Below the pieces are notes generated by a model, which was not told the origin of the DNA, made no database searches, and saw nothing but the letters and a program-made list of their open reading frames with translations. A DNA stretch of 64,000 bases from the NCBI GenBank assembly GCA_016794465.1, contig JAEUKA010000070.1:1-64000 (forward strand), read 5' to 3'. This stretch comes from Myxococcales bacterium. GTDB lineage: Bacteria; Myxococcota_A; Polyangia; Palsa-1104; JAEUJZ01. The translations under genes were made by a program, and so were the position numbers. Position 1 is the first letter of the stretch, and each line of letters begins with the position of its first letter. Positions 8,674 to 17,581 of the stretch are shown in pieces.

Positions 8674-9912
8674 TCACAGCTCGTCGCCGGTCGGTGCCGG
8701 GCCTTGCTCTCGCTTGGGCATCGGTCGCGGCAGCGACAGTCCCAGCAGGCGCTCGGCGTTCTTGTAGTAGATCTTCTCGAGCACCGGCACCGGCAGGTTG
8801 ATCCCCGCGATCGTCCACTTGCCCTGAATCGGCGTCGGGCTCGGGATGTCGGTGTCGGCTGTCTCGAAGTAGCGATAGGTCGATTCAAAGAAGCGCTCGG
8901 CATCGGCTGGCGTCGGCGGATCGGTCCCGACCGAGCCAAACATCGCCGCCTCGCCGTTGCGTCCGATGGCGGTGTCGGTGCCAAACAAGATCCGGTCCTG
9001 ATACTTGAGGAAGAACGCGCGCAGCTTCTCGGGGGAGTGGTTGGCGTCGCTGCGACCAATCGCCGGCAGTCGCGCAGCGGTATCAATAAAAAGGTTGGGA
9101 TACTTGTCGAGCGCCTGCGCCACAAGGTCGGGGTCCTCGGGAGCATTGCCGAAGTGGACGCCGATAAACTGGGTCTTAGGATGACGGGCGACCCGGCGCA
9201 AAAAGGCGTCATACAGCTCGCGCCACGAGGGAATCTCGCCGCGCTTGTGGGCGTCGTAGAAGCTCCACTCGGGATGCGCAAGCAGCTCGTCGAAGCGCTC
9301 GTTTTTCGGACCGGGCTCTTGCCAGAATGCCTGCGGATCGCCGACGTGAATCGCCACCGGCAGCCCCAGCTGACCCGCCTTGTCGAACACCACATCGAGC
9401 CCCGGGTCATCGACCTTCAGCGGCTTTTGGTCCGGCCCCACATAGCCCAGCCCCAGGCCCTTTGGAATCTTCAGTCCGCGTGCCCCAAGCGCCTTGGCCG
9501 CCGTCAGATCAGCCACCATCCGCGCCCCGTAACCAGGCTGCGTCGCTTCCTCGAAGTCGAGGCTGGTGAAGCTGACGAGGTGACCGTACGCGACCTGGCT
9601 GTCGACCACGAACTCCTCGAAGCCGTGGCCCGCCGGACCGCCCGAGAGGTTGACCGCCAAGCTGATGCCGTACTGCTCAAACAGGCGCGCGGCCCGCAGG
9701 CTGGTACCCAAAAGTACGTGGGTGTGGACATCGATGCGCGGCAGGCTGCGGCGCACAAACGGTGGCCGAGGCGGCGGCTCCACCGGGGTGTGAAGCTGCG
9801 CATTTTGCAAAGACGGCTGTGGCGGCGGGGAAACCGCCTGGGTCTTGGCTCGACAGGAACAGCCGAGACAGATCGTGACTGCAAGCACAAAATCGAGAAT
9901 GTGGCGACGCAC
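8674..9912 (-). CDS. Amidohydrolase-family lipoprotein
   Basis: Reading from GTG at 9912 gives 412 residues. The N-terminus (RRHILDFVLAVTICLGCSC) looks like a lipoprotein signal with a lipobox Cys. An upstream start at 10047 is possible but would cross the divergent VWA gene start and spoil this signal. The body is an amidohydrolase_2 TIM barrel: metal-binding HTH in RIDVHTHVLLG, IHVGDPQA, GVHFGNAPED and LFGTDTAIG, with the terminal Asp acting as general base. The substrate is unknown. A membrane-anchored periplasmic hydrolase next to an exported FKBP suggests an envelope location for both. Confidence 0.8.
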   Translation of the reverse strand: MRRHILDFVLAVTICLGCSCRAKTQAVSPPPQPSLQNAQLHTPVEPPPRPPFVRRSLPRIDVHTHVLLGTSLRAARLFEQYGISLAVNLSGGPAGHGFEEFVVDSQVAYGHLVSFTSLDFEEATQPGYGARMVADLTAAKALGARGLKIPKGLGLGYVGPDQKPLKVDDPGLDVVFDKAGQLGLPVAIHVGDPQAFWQEPGPKNERFDELLAHPEWSFYDAHKRGEIPSWRELYDAFLRRVARHPKTQFIGVHFGNAPEDPDLVAQALDKYPNLFIDTAARLPAIGRSDANHSPEKLRAFFLKYQDRILFGTDTAIGRNGEAAMFGSVGTDPPTPADAERFFESTYRYFETADTDIPSPTPIQGKWTIAGINLPVPVLEKIYYKNAERLLGLSLPRPMPKREQGPAPTGDEL

Positions 9913-10038
9913 CGCCGGCAGTCTAACACCAAGGCTGCGTGCAGGCCCAAACCACAAATCCGGCGCTGGTTTCTGGGTGCGGTTTCGCCCTATGATGGGA
10001 ACGTGGATCTTTCTGTCCTGCCGTCTGGAGAACACCTG

Positions 10039-11121
10039 ATGCACCATCGCTCGCTTCCGCTGCTTGCTCGTGTGCGCCTGCGACTTGGATCAACCTTTGC
10101 GCTGGCCGTGACGCTGCTGTGCCTGCTTTCGGTCGGTCGGGCCCACGCCCAGTCGGTGAAGGTCCACTTGGAAGGCGTCTCGATCGATAAGCTGCCCGAC
10201 CTGCGCGCGTATGTGAGCGTGGTCGATGAAGACTCGAAGCCGATTCGCAGCAAGGGCGGCTTCAAGCTGCAGATGGACCAGAACCCGCTGACCGATCTGC
10301 AGGTCAACGTCCAGTCGTTCGCCGAGTCCAAAGAGCCGATCGACGTGTTCGTGGTGGTGCAGGTGTCGAGCGTGATGAAAGACGGGCTGTCGGCGGTTAA
10401 GGGTGGCATCACCCGCCTGGCCAAGACTCTGGCCAAGATTCCCGAGAGTCGCCTTGGGCTCATCAGCTACTCCTCGGAATACAAGAAGCTCGAAGAGCTG
10501 GGCCGGCCCAACGAGGTCGCCCGCGAGATGGACAAGATCAAGATCGACGAAGATGCCACGGAGACGCGGATGCTCGACGCGGTGCGGGTGGCGGTTGACC
10601 TTCTGCGGGAGTCGGTCGGCAAGCGCAAGCTGGTGATTCTGTTCTCGGACGGGATCGATGCCGCTGGGACCAAGGACAGCTACGAGCAAGTCGGCAAAAA
10701 GGCGCATGACGCGGGCGTTGGCCTGGCGACGCTCGGCTACGGTCCGTTCGAGGCCGGTCGGCTGCGCAACCTGATCGAGATGTCGAAAGCCGCCGCTTCA
10801 ACGGCGCGCGGCACCAAGTCCGCCGGGGACATCTCGTCGCACTTCGATCAGCTGATCGATGAGATCCTCTCGACCCACGTCATCAAGTTTGGCCTGACCC
10901 AGTCGGGCGATGGTCAGCAGCACGTATTTCAGGTCCTGTTCCGCTCGGGCAAAGAGGACATCGCGTCAGAGCCGTTTACGGTGTCATCGCTGCCGCAGTT
11001 CGAGCCCGCCGAGCCCGCTGGCTGGCCCTGGTACTACTGGGTGCTCGCCGTCGCTGGTGGTCTGTTGGGACTGATCATTTTGCTGGCGATTGTCGGCTCG
11101 CTGATGGGGCCCAAGCGCTAG
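10039..11121 (+). CDS. VWA-domain protein with degenerate MIDAS, membrane-anchored
   Basis: The 360-residue protein starts at ATG 10039, with GGAG eight bases before it. A signal peptide ends near GRAHAQ (about residue 36), then comes a von Willebrand A domain (about 110-290) with VILFSDGIDAAG and LATLGYGP. The metal-ion-dependent adhesion site, normally DxSxS, reads VVQVSSVMKDG, so the first Asp is Gln and the last Ser is Val; metal binding is probably impaired. A C-terminal transmembrane helix (about 335-356) ends in a basic tail. It leads a forward gene run with a PH-like protein and Ppx/GppA. A TATGAT -10-like hexamer lies at 9991-9996. Confidence 0.8.
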   Translation: MHHRSLPLLARVRLRLGSTFALAVTLLCLLSVGRAHAQSVKVHLEGVSIDKLPDLRAYVSVVDEDSKPIRSKGGFKLQMDQNPLTDLQVNVQSFAESKEPIDVFVVVQVSSVMKDGLSAVKGGITRLAKTLAKIPESRLGLISYSSEYKKLEELGRPNEVAREMDKIKIDEDATETRMLDAVRVAVDLLRESVGKRKLVILFSDGIDAAGTKDSYEQVGKKAHDAGVGLATLGYGPFEAGRLRNLIEMSKAAASTARGTKSAGDISSHFDQLIDEILSTHVIKFGLTQSGDGQQHVFQVLFRSGKEDIASEPFTVSSLPQFEPAEPAGWPWYYWVLAVAGGLLGLIILLAIVGSLMGPKR

Positions 11122-11133
11122 CTCGCGGTTGCC

Positions 11134-12168
11134 ATGGCTGACAACACGTCCGATAAGCTGCCCTACCGGTTGTGGGAGCTGGCCTTTCGTGTCTCGGGCG
11201 AGGTCCTGTCGACGCTGGGCTGGCCGCCGTTTCGGAAGTTCGTCGAGCCGCGCGGCGTTCGCGATCTGTCGACGGAGCTACACGCCCTGGCCGACGACAT
11301 TGGCCAGACGCACCTTGTGCTGTTTCAAAGTCCCGATGCCGAGGAGCGCGAAGATGCGACCTATCTGTCGGAGCTGCTCTATCCGGTGCGGGCACTGGTG
11401 CTGCTGCTCTACGACCACAACCTGAGCGACAGTGAGCGCCACTTTGCCCGCCTGCGAGAGCTGGTCGCGAGCAGTCAGCTGCAGCGCGAGCTCGACTATC
11501 CGCGTGGGATTGGCCGCTGGCTGCTGGCCCGGGCGCTCTTGGGGCTGTCGCTGGCGGCGTGTGGACGGGCCGACGATCGCACCTTGGCGCAGCTGCGCGA
11601 CGATGACGAGGAAGCGCGCGAGCGAGTGCTCGATCGGCTGGGCAGTCGGGTGCTGACCGTTCCGGGGCGGTGGCGCGAGCTGGCCTCGTTTGTTCACGGC
11701 GAGCCCAACCAGCTGCTCGATCGGCTGTCGGTGCCGCCCGTCCACCTGGCCGAGGTGCAGCTGCGGGCCGAGCAGCTCCACGACGTGCTCAAGCCGTTTG
11801 TCCACCTGTCGTCGCTGTACTTGCAGCCCAACATTCCCGACAAGAAGCTGCGCAACGCTCGCAAGTTCTGCGAAGTGCCCGACGAAGAGGATGTGCTGGC
11901 GCTGGTCGACTGCACGGTCTTTGGCTCGGCCTCGGATGCGGTGCTGTTCGGGAGCCGGCACCTGTTCTTTCGCAACTTCATCGCGCAGAACGGGCGGCCC
12001 GGGCGACTGTCGTACGGAGATCTGCTGCGGATCTCGCTCCAGCGCTCAAATGATGGCGAGCTGGTGTTTGGTGAAAACCTGACTGCCAACCTCTCGGGCT
12101 CGGGGCTGTCGGCGGCAGAGCTGCTGATGGTGATGCGCGAGCTGCAAAAGCGCCTGCAGTCGGGCTAA
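11134..12168 (+). CDS. Uncharacterised protein with C-terminal PH-like domain
   Basis: The 344-residue soluble protein has no signal peptide. The first 230 residues are helical and unfamiliar. The C-terminal part (EEDVLALVDCTVFGSASDAV, then LFGSRHLFFRN and a YGDLLRISL strand) has the pattern of bacterial PH-like domains that begin with an xxLALxDxTVFGS strand. These domains are usually associated with membranes or partner proteins. It follows the VWA gene by 12 bp and precedes ppx by about 36 bp, so it is probably operonic. No function is assigned. Confidence 0.65.
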   Translation: MADNTSDKLPYRLWELAFRVSGEVLSTLGWPPFRKFVEPRGVRDLSTELHALADDIGQTHLVLFQSPDAEEREDATYLSELLYPVRALVLLLYDHNLSDSERHFARLRELVASSQLQRELDYPRGIGRWLLARALLGLSLAACGRADDRTLAQLRDDDEEARERVLDRLGSRVLTVPGRWRELASFVHGEPNQLLDRLSVPPVHLAEVQLRAEQLHDVLKPFVHLSSLYLQPNIPDKKLRNARKFCEVPDEEDVLALVDCTVFGSASDAVLFGSRHLFFRNFIAQNGRPGRLSYGDLLRISLQRSNDGELVFGENLTANLSGSGLSAAELLMVMRELQKRLQSG

Positions 12169-12204
12169 GCGCGGCTTGGCCAAGATCTGCTAGCGTGCTT
12201 GGCC

Positions 12205-13149
12205 ATGCGTCTTGCTGCCATCGACTGTGGAACAAACACTGCCATGCTGCTGGTCGCCGATGTCGTACAGGGTGGGATACCGCGCCTGCGACCGGTGGCG
12301 GATGTCTTGGAGATGCCGCGCCTCGGTCAGGATCTCGATCGGACCCGGCGGCTGCATCCCGATGCGATTGCGCGGACGCTGGCGGCGATTGCCCGGCAGG
12401 TCGAGCGGGCGCGGGTGCTCGCGGTCGATCGGCTGATCGTGGTCGGGACCGAGTCGCTGCGGGCTGCCGAGAACAGTGACGAGTTCTTGACGGCGCTTGC
12501 GGCGACCGGGATCGAGCTGCGGGTGATCTCGGGCGATGAGGAAGCGCGGCTGTCGTTTCGCTCGGTCGCGGAGAGCCTGCCGATGCCGCCGAGTGGTCGT
12601 CGCAGCGTGCTCGACATTGGCGGCGGCTCGACCGAGCTGGTCGTGGGTGGTGGGGGAGGGCAGCCGGAGCGCTGGGCGAGTGTCAAGATTGGCTCGGTGC
12701 GACTGCATGAGCGGTGTATTCGTCACGATCCGCCGACTCGCGAGGAAGTGGCGGCGCTGGTGGCGGCGATCGACGCGGGACTCGATAAGCTGCCGGCGCC
12801 GGAGGGTGAGCTGGTGGCGCTGGCGGGAACTGCAACGACGGTGGCGGCGCTGCACCTGGGGATGGTCGACTACGATGGTCGCAAGGTCGATGGGCTGCGG
12901 CTAGGCACGGATCGCCTGCGCGAGATCATCTTGGACCTGGGTCGTCGCAGCATCGCCGAGCGGGGACAGCTTCCGGGCCTTGACCTGAGGCGCGCCGACG
13001 TGATCTTTGCGGGGGCGATGATCCTGCTGCGCACCGCCGAGCGAGCCGGCACGACCGAGGTGGTGATAAGCGATCGCGGCGTGCGCTGGGGCATCCTCGA
13101 GGAGCTAGCCGACGAAAAAAGTAGGACCAACGCGGGCGGGCAAGGGTAA
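12205..13149 (+). CDS. Ppx/GppA-type exopolyphosphatase/pppGpp phosphohydrolase
   Basis: The 314-residue actin-like (ASKHA) phosphatase starts at ATG 12205; an in-frame TTG at 12199 is less likely. Motifs: phosphate-1 loop RLAAIDCGTNTAMLLVAD at the N-terminus, SGDEEARLSF near 112-121, phosphate-2 loop LDIGGGSTELVVGGGG near 136-151 and ALAGTATTVAALHL near 208. This matches the short (about 310 residue) Ppx/GppA clade without the long C-terminal HD extension. It releases phosphate from polyphosphate or pppGpp, linking it to the stringent response. Which activity dominates cannot be told from sequence. Confidence 0.9.
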   Translation: MRLAAIDCGTNTAMLLVADVVQGGIPRLRPVADVLEMPRLGQDLDRTRRLHPDAIARTLAAIARQVERARVLAVDRLIVVGTESLRAAENSDEFLTALAATGIELRVISGDEEARLSFRSVAESLPMPPSGRRSVLDIGGGSTELVVGGGGGQPERWASVKIGSVRLHERCIRHDPPTREEVAALVAAIDAGLDKLPAPEGELVALAGTATTVAALHLGMVDYDGRKVDGLRLGTDRLREIILDLGRRSIAERGQLPGLDLRRADVIFAGAMILLRTAERAGTTEVVISDRGVRWGILEELADEKSRTNAGGQG

Positions 13150-13159
13150 CATCGGACTT

Positions 13160-13684
13160 GTGAGCACCCCGAGTCCGTTGTCTAAGCGTTTTTCTTTGTC
13201 TCTTCGCGTTGATCGATGGCGAGCGCTGGCTGAAGAGCTAACCGCCATGGAGCACGTCCACCATGCGGCCGCAATGCCGGTCGAGAAGCGCCTAGAGCGA
13301 GGTCGTGCCGCCGAGCAGGTCCAAGCGATGGTGCTGGCGGTGGTGGAGGACGCGAGCGGTGCCAAGGACGAGGAGCGACGAGAGAGTGGCCTGCCCCTGT
13401 CGCGCGCGGCGGCGAAGTACTTGCTGACGGCTGCGGATCGGCAGCGGCGGGTGGCACTCAAAGAGGCGTGTGGGGCGATGTCTCGCGGGCTGACCGAAGT
13501 GACCTTTGCACTGTCGGCTGCGCGCGAGTGGGACGACATCATGCGGGCGCTGTCGGCACAGTTTGGCGTGGTGCATCCGTTTGCCGAGATGGTCGATCCG
13601 CTGCCACTCGGGGAACACGAGATGCAGGCGATCGGTGTCCAGCTACAGTCCTTCCACAACGGCGAAGATCTGCTCGCGCTCTAG
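13160..13684 (+). CDS. Hypothetical helical protein, 174 aa
   Basis: The reading frame opens at GTG 13160, ten bases after ppx, and is mostly helical and charged (for example EELTAMEHVHHAAAMPVEKR). It has no signal peptide, membrane segment or recognisable motif. A TAACAT hexamer lies 7 bases before the GTG, so it may have its own promoter, although the -35 is poor. The following gene starts three bases after its stop, implying co-transcription. I do not recognise the family. Confidence 0.65.
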   Translation: MSTPSPLSKRFSLSLRVDRWRALAEELTAMEHVHHAAAMPVEKRLERGRAAEQVQAMVLAVVEDASGAKDEERRESGLPLSRAAAKYLLTAADRQRRVALKEACGAMSRGLTEVTFALSAAREWDDIMRALSAQFGVVHPFAEMVDPLPLGEHEMQAIGVQLQSFHNGEDLLAL

Positions 13685-13687
13685 CCC

Positions 13688-14311
13688 ATGTCCGTTCCAC
13701 CATCCGCCGAGCCGGCGCTTTCGCCTGACTCGCAGCTTCCACCCGAGGTGCCGGGGATCGCGGCGGTGCTCGTGACCCAGCGGGCGGTCCACTTGGTGGT
13801 GGCAGTGGCGGGTGACTGGGAAGCAGCCCGAGCTGCGACAGTGGCGGAGGCAGAGCAGCGCTGCGAGGCGGCGCAGGACTTTGCGGACAGTGAGGCCTTT
13901 CGAGCGCGCTATCCGGGCCGCGTTGGGGTGGTTCGCCTGCAAACCCAGCATCCACCGCCCGAGATCGTCCTTCAGGTGCTGACCGAGCGCGGGGTCGAGA
14001 TTGAGGTCACAAGTGAGCCGCCGCAAGGGGACAAGACCTGTGCCTTGTGTCAGCGCGCGCACCTGACCGAGCAGCTGGTTGCGATGACAGATGAAGGCTG
14101 GGCTTGTCCGTCGTGTTTTCGCGCGTGGCTGCTCTTGCAAGAAGATCGCAAAAAGCCGCGCGGAGAGAAGCTGCTGGCCAGGCTGTCGAGCCGGCTCATC
14201 TATCCGCTGCTGGGTGTGGTGGTGGCGCTGTTTGTGCTGGGTGTGCTCTACGAGCTGCGGCGGCTCAACCAGGCCCACCACATCATTCGCCAGCACCTGC
14301 CTACTGAATAG
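13688..14311 (+). CDS. Zinc-ribbon, single-pass membrane protein
   Basis: The 207-residue protein has an N-terminal domain of about 115 residues. A treble-clef/zinc-ribbon-like pair of CxxC knuckles follows (CALCQ near 118 and CPSCF near 142), then one transmembrane helix (LIYPLLGVVVALFVLGVLYE, about 173-192) and a short tail. I do not recognise a family. It follows the helical orphan by three bases and closes the VWA-PH-Ppx gene run. Confidence 0.65.
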   Translation: MSVPPSAEPALSPDSQLPPEVPGIAAVLVTQRAVHLVVAVAGDWEAARAATVAEAEQRCEAAQDFADSEAFRARYPGRVGVVRLQTQHPPPEIVLQVLTERGVEIEVTSEPPQGDKTCALCQRAHLTEQLVAMTDEGWACPSCFRAWLLLQEDRKKPRGEKLLARLSSRLIYPLLGVVVALFVLGVLYELRRLNQAHHIIRQHLPTE

Positions 14312-14336
14312 GCCCTGCCGTGGAAGTGGGCGGAAG

Positions 14337-15650
14337 CTAGCTGGCCAGGGGGTGGAGGAGGGGCTCGGGGGGCAGGGTGTGCGTGGGTGCAGACCAGCTG
14401 GCGTCGGCTTCACCGGGAACCGCCAGCGGGTCGCGGGTGGTCAGGAAGTGATCGATGTGGAGCGCCGCGTTTTTCGGTCCGTCCATCATCGTGATCCGCC
14501 GCTGGAGCTTCTGCGCCGCGTGCCGATAGGACGAATTGCTCAAGATCGACTCGACGGTCTGCTTGAGCGTCTCGCCCTTGCAGTCGCGCAGCCGCAGCCG
14601 CTGTCCGGCGCCGAGCTTCTCGACCCGACAGAGGTTGATCTCTTGATCGAACATCGTCGGGATGCCGATCACCGGGACGCCCTGGCCGAGCGCTTGATAG
14701 ATCGTGCCGTTGCCGCCGTGGGTGATGGTGACGTGGGACGCCGCCATCAGCGAGTCGCCGTCCGCGAGCTTCTCGACGAAGATGTTGGAGTGCTGGGCAA
14801 ACTGCTCACTCGGCAGTCCGGCGGTGGTGATCAGCACCTGATACTCGCTGTCGCCAAAGACCCGCACCGCTTCGCCAAAGAAGCGCGCATCCCCCGACGA
14901 GCCCATCGTAAAGTACAGCGTCGGACGACGGCGATCGAGCTGCGACAGCCAGCTGGGACGGGGCAGCGCCTCGCGAAAGCGCACCGGGCCGATGTAACGA
15001 AAGCTGGGCGGCGACGGCACGATCGGGAAATACTCCGGCAGATCGGCCAAGAGGGTCAGGTCGCCCTCGATCAGGTCATACATCGTATCGAGCTTGGGCA
15101 GCCCGAGTCGCTTGCGCACCCCGTCGAAGCCGCGCGCCCAGTACCAAATCAGCAGCCGCTTGACGACCGGGAACAGCGCCGCAGACAGCTTTCGACCGAG
15201 CAGCTTTTCCGAGATGTGACCCTCGGGAACGGTAATCGGCTCGGCAAAGCGACTGGTCCACGCGGCATTGGTCAGCGCCACCAGCGGCACTCCGCGCGCC
15301 CGCGCACTCGTCGTCAGCGACATCCGCAGATCCCCGACGATCAGGTCCGGCGAGAGATCGTCGATCGCTTCCAGATCCGACTGCACCGAGTCCTCGGCGA
15401 CCTGCCGCCACCAGCGCAGATCGCAGGCGCCCGCCCGCCGCGCCAGTCGCAGCGTCTCCTCGCGATCGACCGAGTAGACGGGCCGGACCGGGAAGCCAGC
15501 CTGGGTGAGCAGCCGCGCGTACGGGCCTTCGCAGCAGAAGACCACCTCGTGGCCGTAGCGGGTGCGGAGCGCTCGTCCCACCTCGAGAACGCGAGTGGTG
15601 TGAGCCAGAAATCCCCCGTCTGCAAACAGCGCGATGCGGCGAAGAGCCAT
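14337..15650 (-). CDS. GT1-type (MGT/UGT-like) glycosyltransferase
   Basis: Starting at ATG 15650 (SD GGAAGGA just upstream) gives 437 residues. It has the GT-B fold of macrolide or UDP-glucuronosyltransferase-like enzymes: an N-terminal acceptor domain beginning RRIALFADGGFLAHTTRVLE and a C-terminal nucleotide-sugar site with VTITHGGNGTIYQALGQGVP and IPTMFDQEINLCRVEKLGAG. These match the HGG...E and FDQxxN donor-binding signature. The acceptor could be a lipid, polyketide or sterol; no biosynthetic cluster lies nearby. It is monocistronic or the last gene of the minus-strand group beginning at 19539. Confidence 0.85.
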   Translation of the reverse strand: MALRRIALFADGGFLAHTTRVLEVGRALRTRYGHEVVFCCEGPYARLLTQAGFPVRPVYSVDREETLRLARRAGACDLRWWRQVAEDSVQSDLEAIDDLSPDLIVGDLRMSLTTSARARGVPLVALTNAAWTSRFAEPITVPEGHISEKLLGRKLSAALFPVVKRLLIWYWARGFDGVRKRLGLPKLDTMYDLIEGDLTLLADLPEYFPIVPSPPSFRYIGPVRFREALPRPSWLSQLDRRRPTLYFTMGSSGDARFFGEAVRVFGDSEYQVLITTAGLPSEQFAQHSNIFVEKLADGDSLMAASHVTITHGGNGTIYQALGQGVPVIGIPTMFDQEINLCRVEKLGAGQRLRLRDCKGETLKQTVESILSNSSYRHAAQKLQRRITMMDGPKNAALHIDHFLTTRDPLAVPGEADASWSAPTHTLPPEPLLHPLAS

Positions 15651-15774
15651 AGGACTTGTCCTTCCATTCCGAGAACGTGTCCGGAATGCTCTGGCTTCTA
15701 GCACCTTTTTTCGGGGTCGGAAAGCACTGCAAGCGGTGGTTCAGCGACGGAAAACGTGGGTGGGACTGTCCCCC

Positions 15775-17535
15775 TCAGTGGTGCGGAGATTCCCAGGGGG
15801 CCGCCTGCTTGCCGACGGACCACGGCGGACGACGGCTGAGCAGCTCCACTTTGTCGACGAGGAAGCGCCGATACTCCCTCTGCGGCAGGTCGCGATCGGT
15901 GGAGCTTGGCTTCTCGGTGGCGAGCGCGTCAAAGAGCAGAGGATGGATGCGATGGCGGTGCCACTCCAGCGGGTCGGTCGGCGCGTGCGACTGGTCTTGA
16001 CGGCGCGGATCACAGCTCGCTGACTCGGTGACTCGACTGACAAAGCCCCAGATCGCTTCCCGGGCAATCGCCGCTCGCTCGCCCGCTGGGAGCCGGTGGA
16101 AGACCTCCCAGAACAGCACCTCGGGCTCGATGAAGTCGCTGCGGATGCGGCCACCGGATGCTTGGATATTGTGGGCGCGGGCCTGCTGGCGAAGGGTCGA
16201 AAGGCGCTCCCCACCGCCGAGCGCGAGCAGCGTCTCCTCGGCATCCCCGAGCAGGCGGTCTTGGAGCAGCGTCTGCCGGGGCCGCACCACCGGGTGTAGC
16301 TGCAGATACTGGGCGCGGTGAACCTCGAGCAGCAGCGCTTCGGCGAAGTCGCGGGCACTCGTACAGTTCGACTGGGCGCGGCTCTCCCAGCTGGCCTCTC
16401 GGTCGAGGTGCTCAGGCGCGAGTGGCGCATCCAGCTCCGGGATCGTGTTCGGGTCAAGGGCCGGGTCGCTGGGGAGCACTCGCTCGCCGATGATGTGTAG
16501 GTGATGTAGGTTTCCCTCGCTGTGGCGCAGGACGTGACCCAGCGGATCGTGGCCGGAATCGGGCTGCGGGAGCTGCCAGTGGCCGGGATGGATGCGCTGG
16601 GCCAGCTGCCGGACGGCGCGTGCAAAAACAAAGTTGGTCTGAAAGACCTCGTGCAGCGTACCGATTGGACCGGCCAGGTGGTGCTCACGCGACAACAGAC
16701 CGGGCGGAGGCGCTGCAGCCGGCCCAAAGCCGCGCTGGAAAAAAGCCTGCTCGACCGTTGGCGTGCCGATGGCGCGAGGATGGAAGGCGCCCTCCCAGTA
16801 CTGCTCGATGATGCGCAGAAACGCCGTCCGCCGGGCCTTGGTGGCGCGAAACGAGCGAGCCTCACTGCGCGGGTGATCCATCGTGAAGCAGGCCAGCTCA
16901 GGATGGTTGAGCCGGTCAGCGATGCCGTCACACAGCAGGCTGCCGGTCAAAAAGCTCTTGGCCGAGATCGAAAACGGGCTGCCGCCATGTGCCTGCGAGG
17001 GAAAAAGCCCAAAGCTCGCCGGCACGTCCCACACCAGCGCCTGCAACAGCTCGACAAAGCGCGGGTCATACAGCCACGTCAGCGGCACCGGCTGCAGCGA
17101 GTACTCGAGCACCTCGGGGCTGGGTCCGAGCCGCACTGTGAACGCCGGCCCACCGCCTCGACAGAAGAAGTGGAGGTGTTGCCGGGGCTGTCCGTGGGGA
17201 TCGATGGACTCGTCACGCTCGACGCGATCGAACAGGCAGTACGACTCGCCGCGACGCTGGGCGCGCTGGTAGGTTCGCTCCATCGCCCGCGCCACCGCTC
17301 GCTGCAGCTTGCGCACCTCGGGGTGATGGAAAAAGTCGGCCTGCCGCGAGCCTTTCTTTGTGGCGGCCTTCCAGCGCTTGAGCAGCTCGCGACTGGAGAA
17401 TGTCGGTGCCAGGCCCACCCAGGCGTGCTCCCAGTCGGTCGGCTGCGGGTCACGGACCTTATCGAGGAGGGCGGTATACGGCGGCTCGGGGCCAGGCGAC
17501 GGCGGTGGACTCAGCGAATCGCTAGCGTGAGACAT
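15775..17535 (-). CDS. Large uncharacterised protein, 586 aa
   Basis: This long, clearly coding frame is preceded by an AAGGAG ribosome site. It has no signal peptide or membrane helix and I do not recognise the family. Notable segments are ADFFHHPEVRKLQRAVARAM (about 66-85), YCLFDRVERDES, the GGSPFSISAKSFLTGSLL block near residue 186, and many His residues in the second half (HILP-type and LHHLHIIGERVLPSD). The conserved-looking Ser/Lys block could be a catalytic or nucleotide site, but this is a guess. It lies 46 bp after the PEGA gene on the same strand. Confidence 0.7.
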   Translation of the reverse strand: MSHASDSLSPPPSPGPEPPYTALLDKVRDPQPTDWEHAWVGLAPTFSSRELLKRWKAATKKGSRQADFFHHPEVRKLQRAVARAMERTYQRAQRRGESYCLFDRVERDESIDPHGQPRQHLHFFCRGGGPAFTVRLGPSPEVLEYSLQPVPLTWLYDPRFVELLQALVWDVPASFGLFPSQAHGGSPFSISAKSFLTGSLLCDGIADRLNHPELACFTMDHPRSEARSFRATKARRTAFLRIIEQYWEGAFHPRAIGTPTVEQAFFQRGFGPAAAPPPGLLSREHHLAGPIGTLHEVFQTNFVFARAVRQLAQRIHPGHWQLPQPDSGHDPLGHVLRHSEGNLHHLHIIGERVLPSDPALDPNTIPELDAPLAPEHLDREASWESRAQSNCTSARDFAEALLLEVHRAQYLQLHPVVRPRQTLLQDRLLGDAEETLLALGGGERLSTLRQQARAHNIQASGGRIRSDFIEPEVLFWEVFHRLPAGERAAIAREAIWGFVSRVTESASCDPRRQDQSHAPTDPLEWHRHRIHPLLFDALATEKPSSTDRDLPQREYRRFLVDKVELLSRRPPWSVGKQAAPWESPHH

Positions 17536-17581
17536 CGAGCGGCTCCTTGTCGAGGCCCAGGCTCACGCACGCCAGCGCGAG

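Noticed and set aside
8605..10038. Long forward open frame in front of the VWA gene
   Set aside because: This part is antisense to the FKBP and amidohydrolase genes and has basic, Arg-rich shadow composition; the VWA signal peptide and ribosome site begin at 10039.
14091..15701. Forward open frame of more than 500 codons
   Set aside because: It is antisense to the glycosyltransferase, whose motifs and start are clear; the forward translation has no domain and is Arg/Gln/His-rich.
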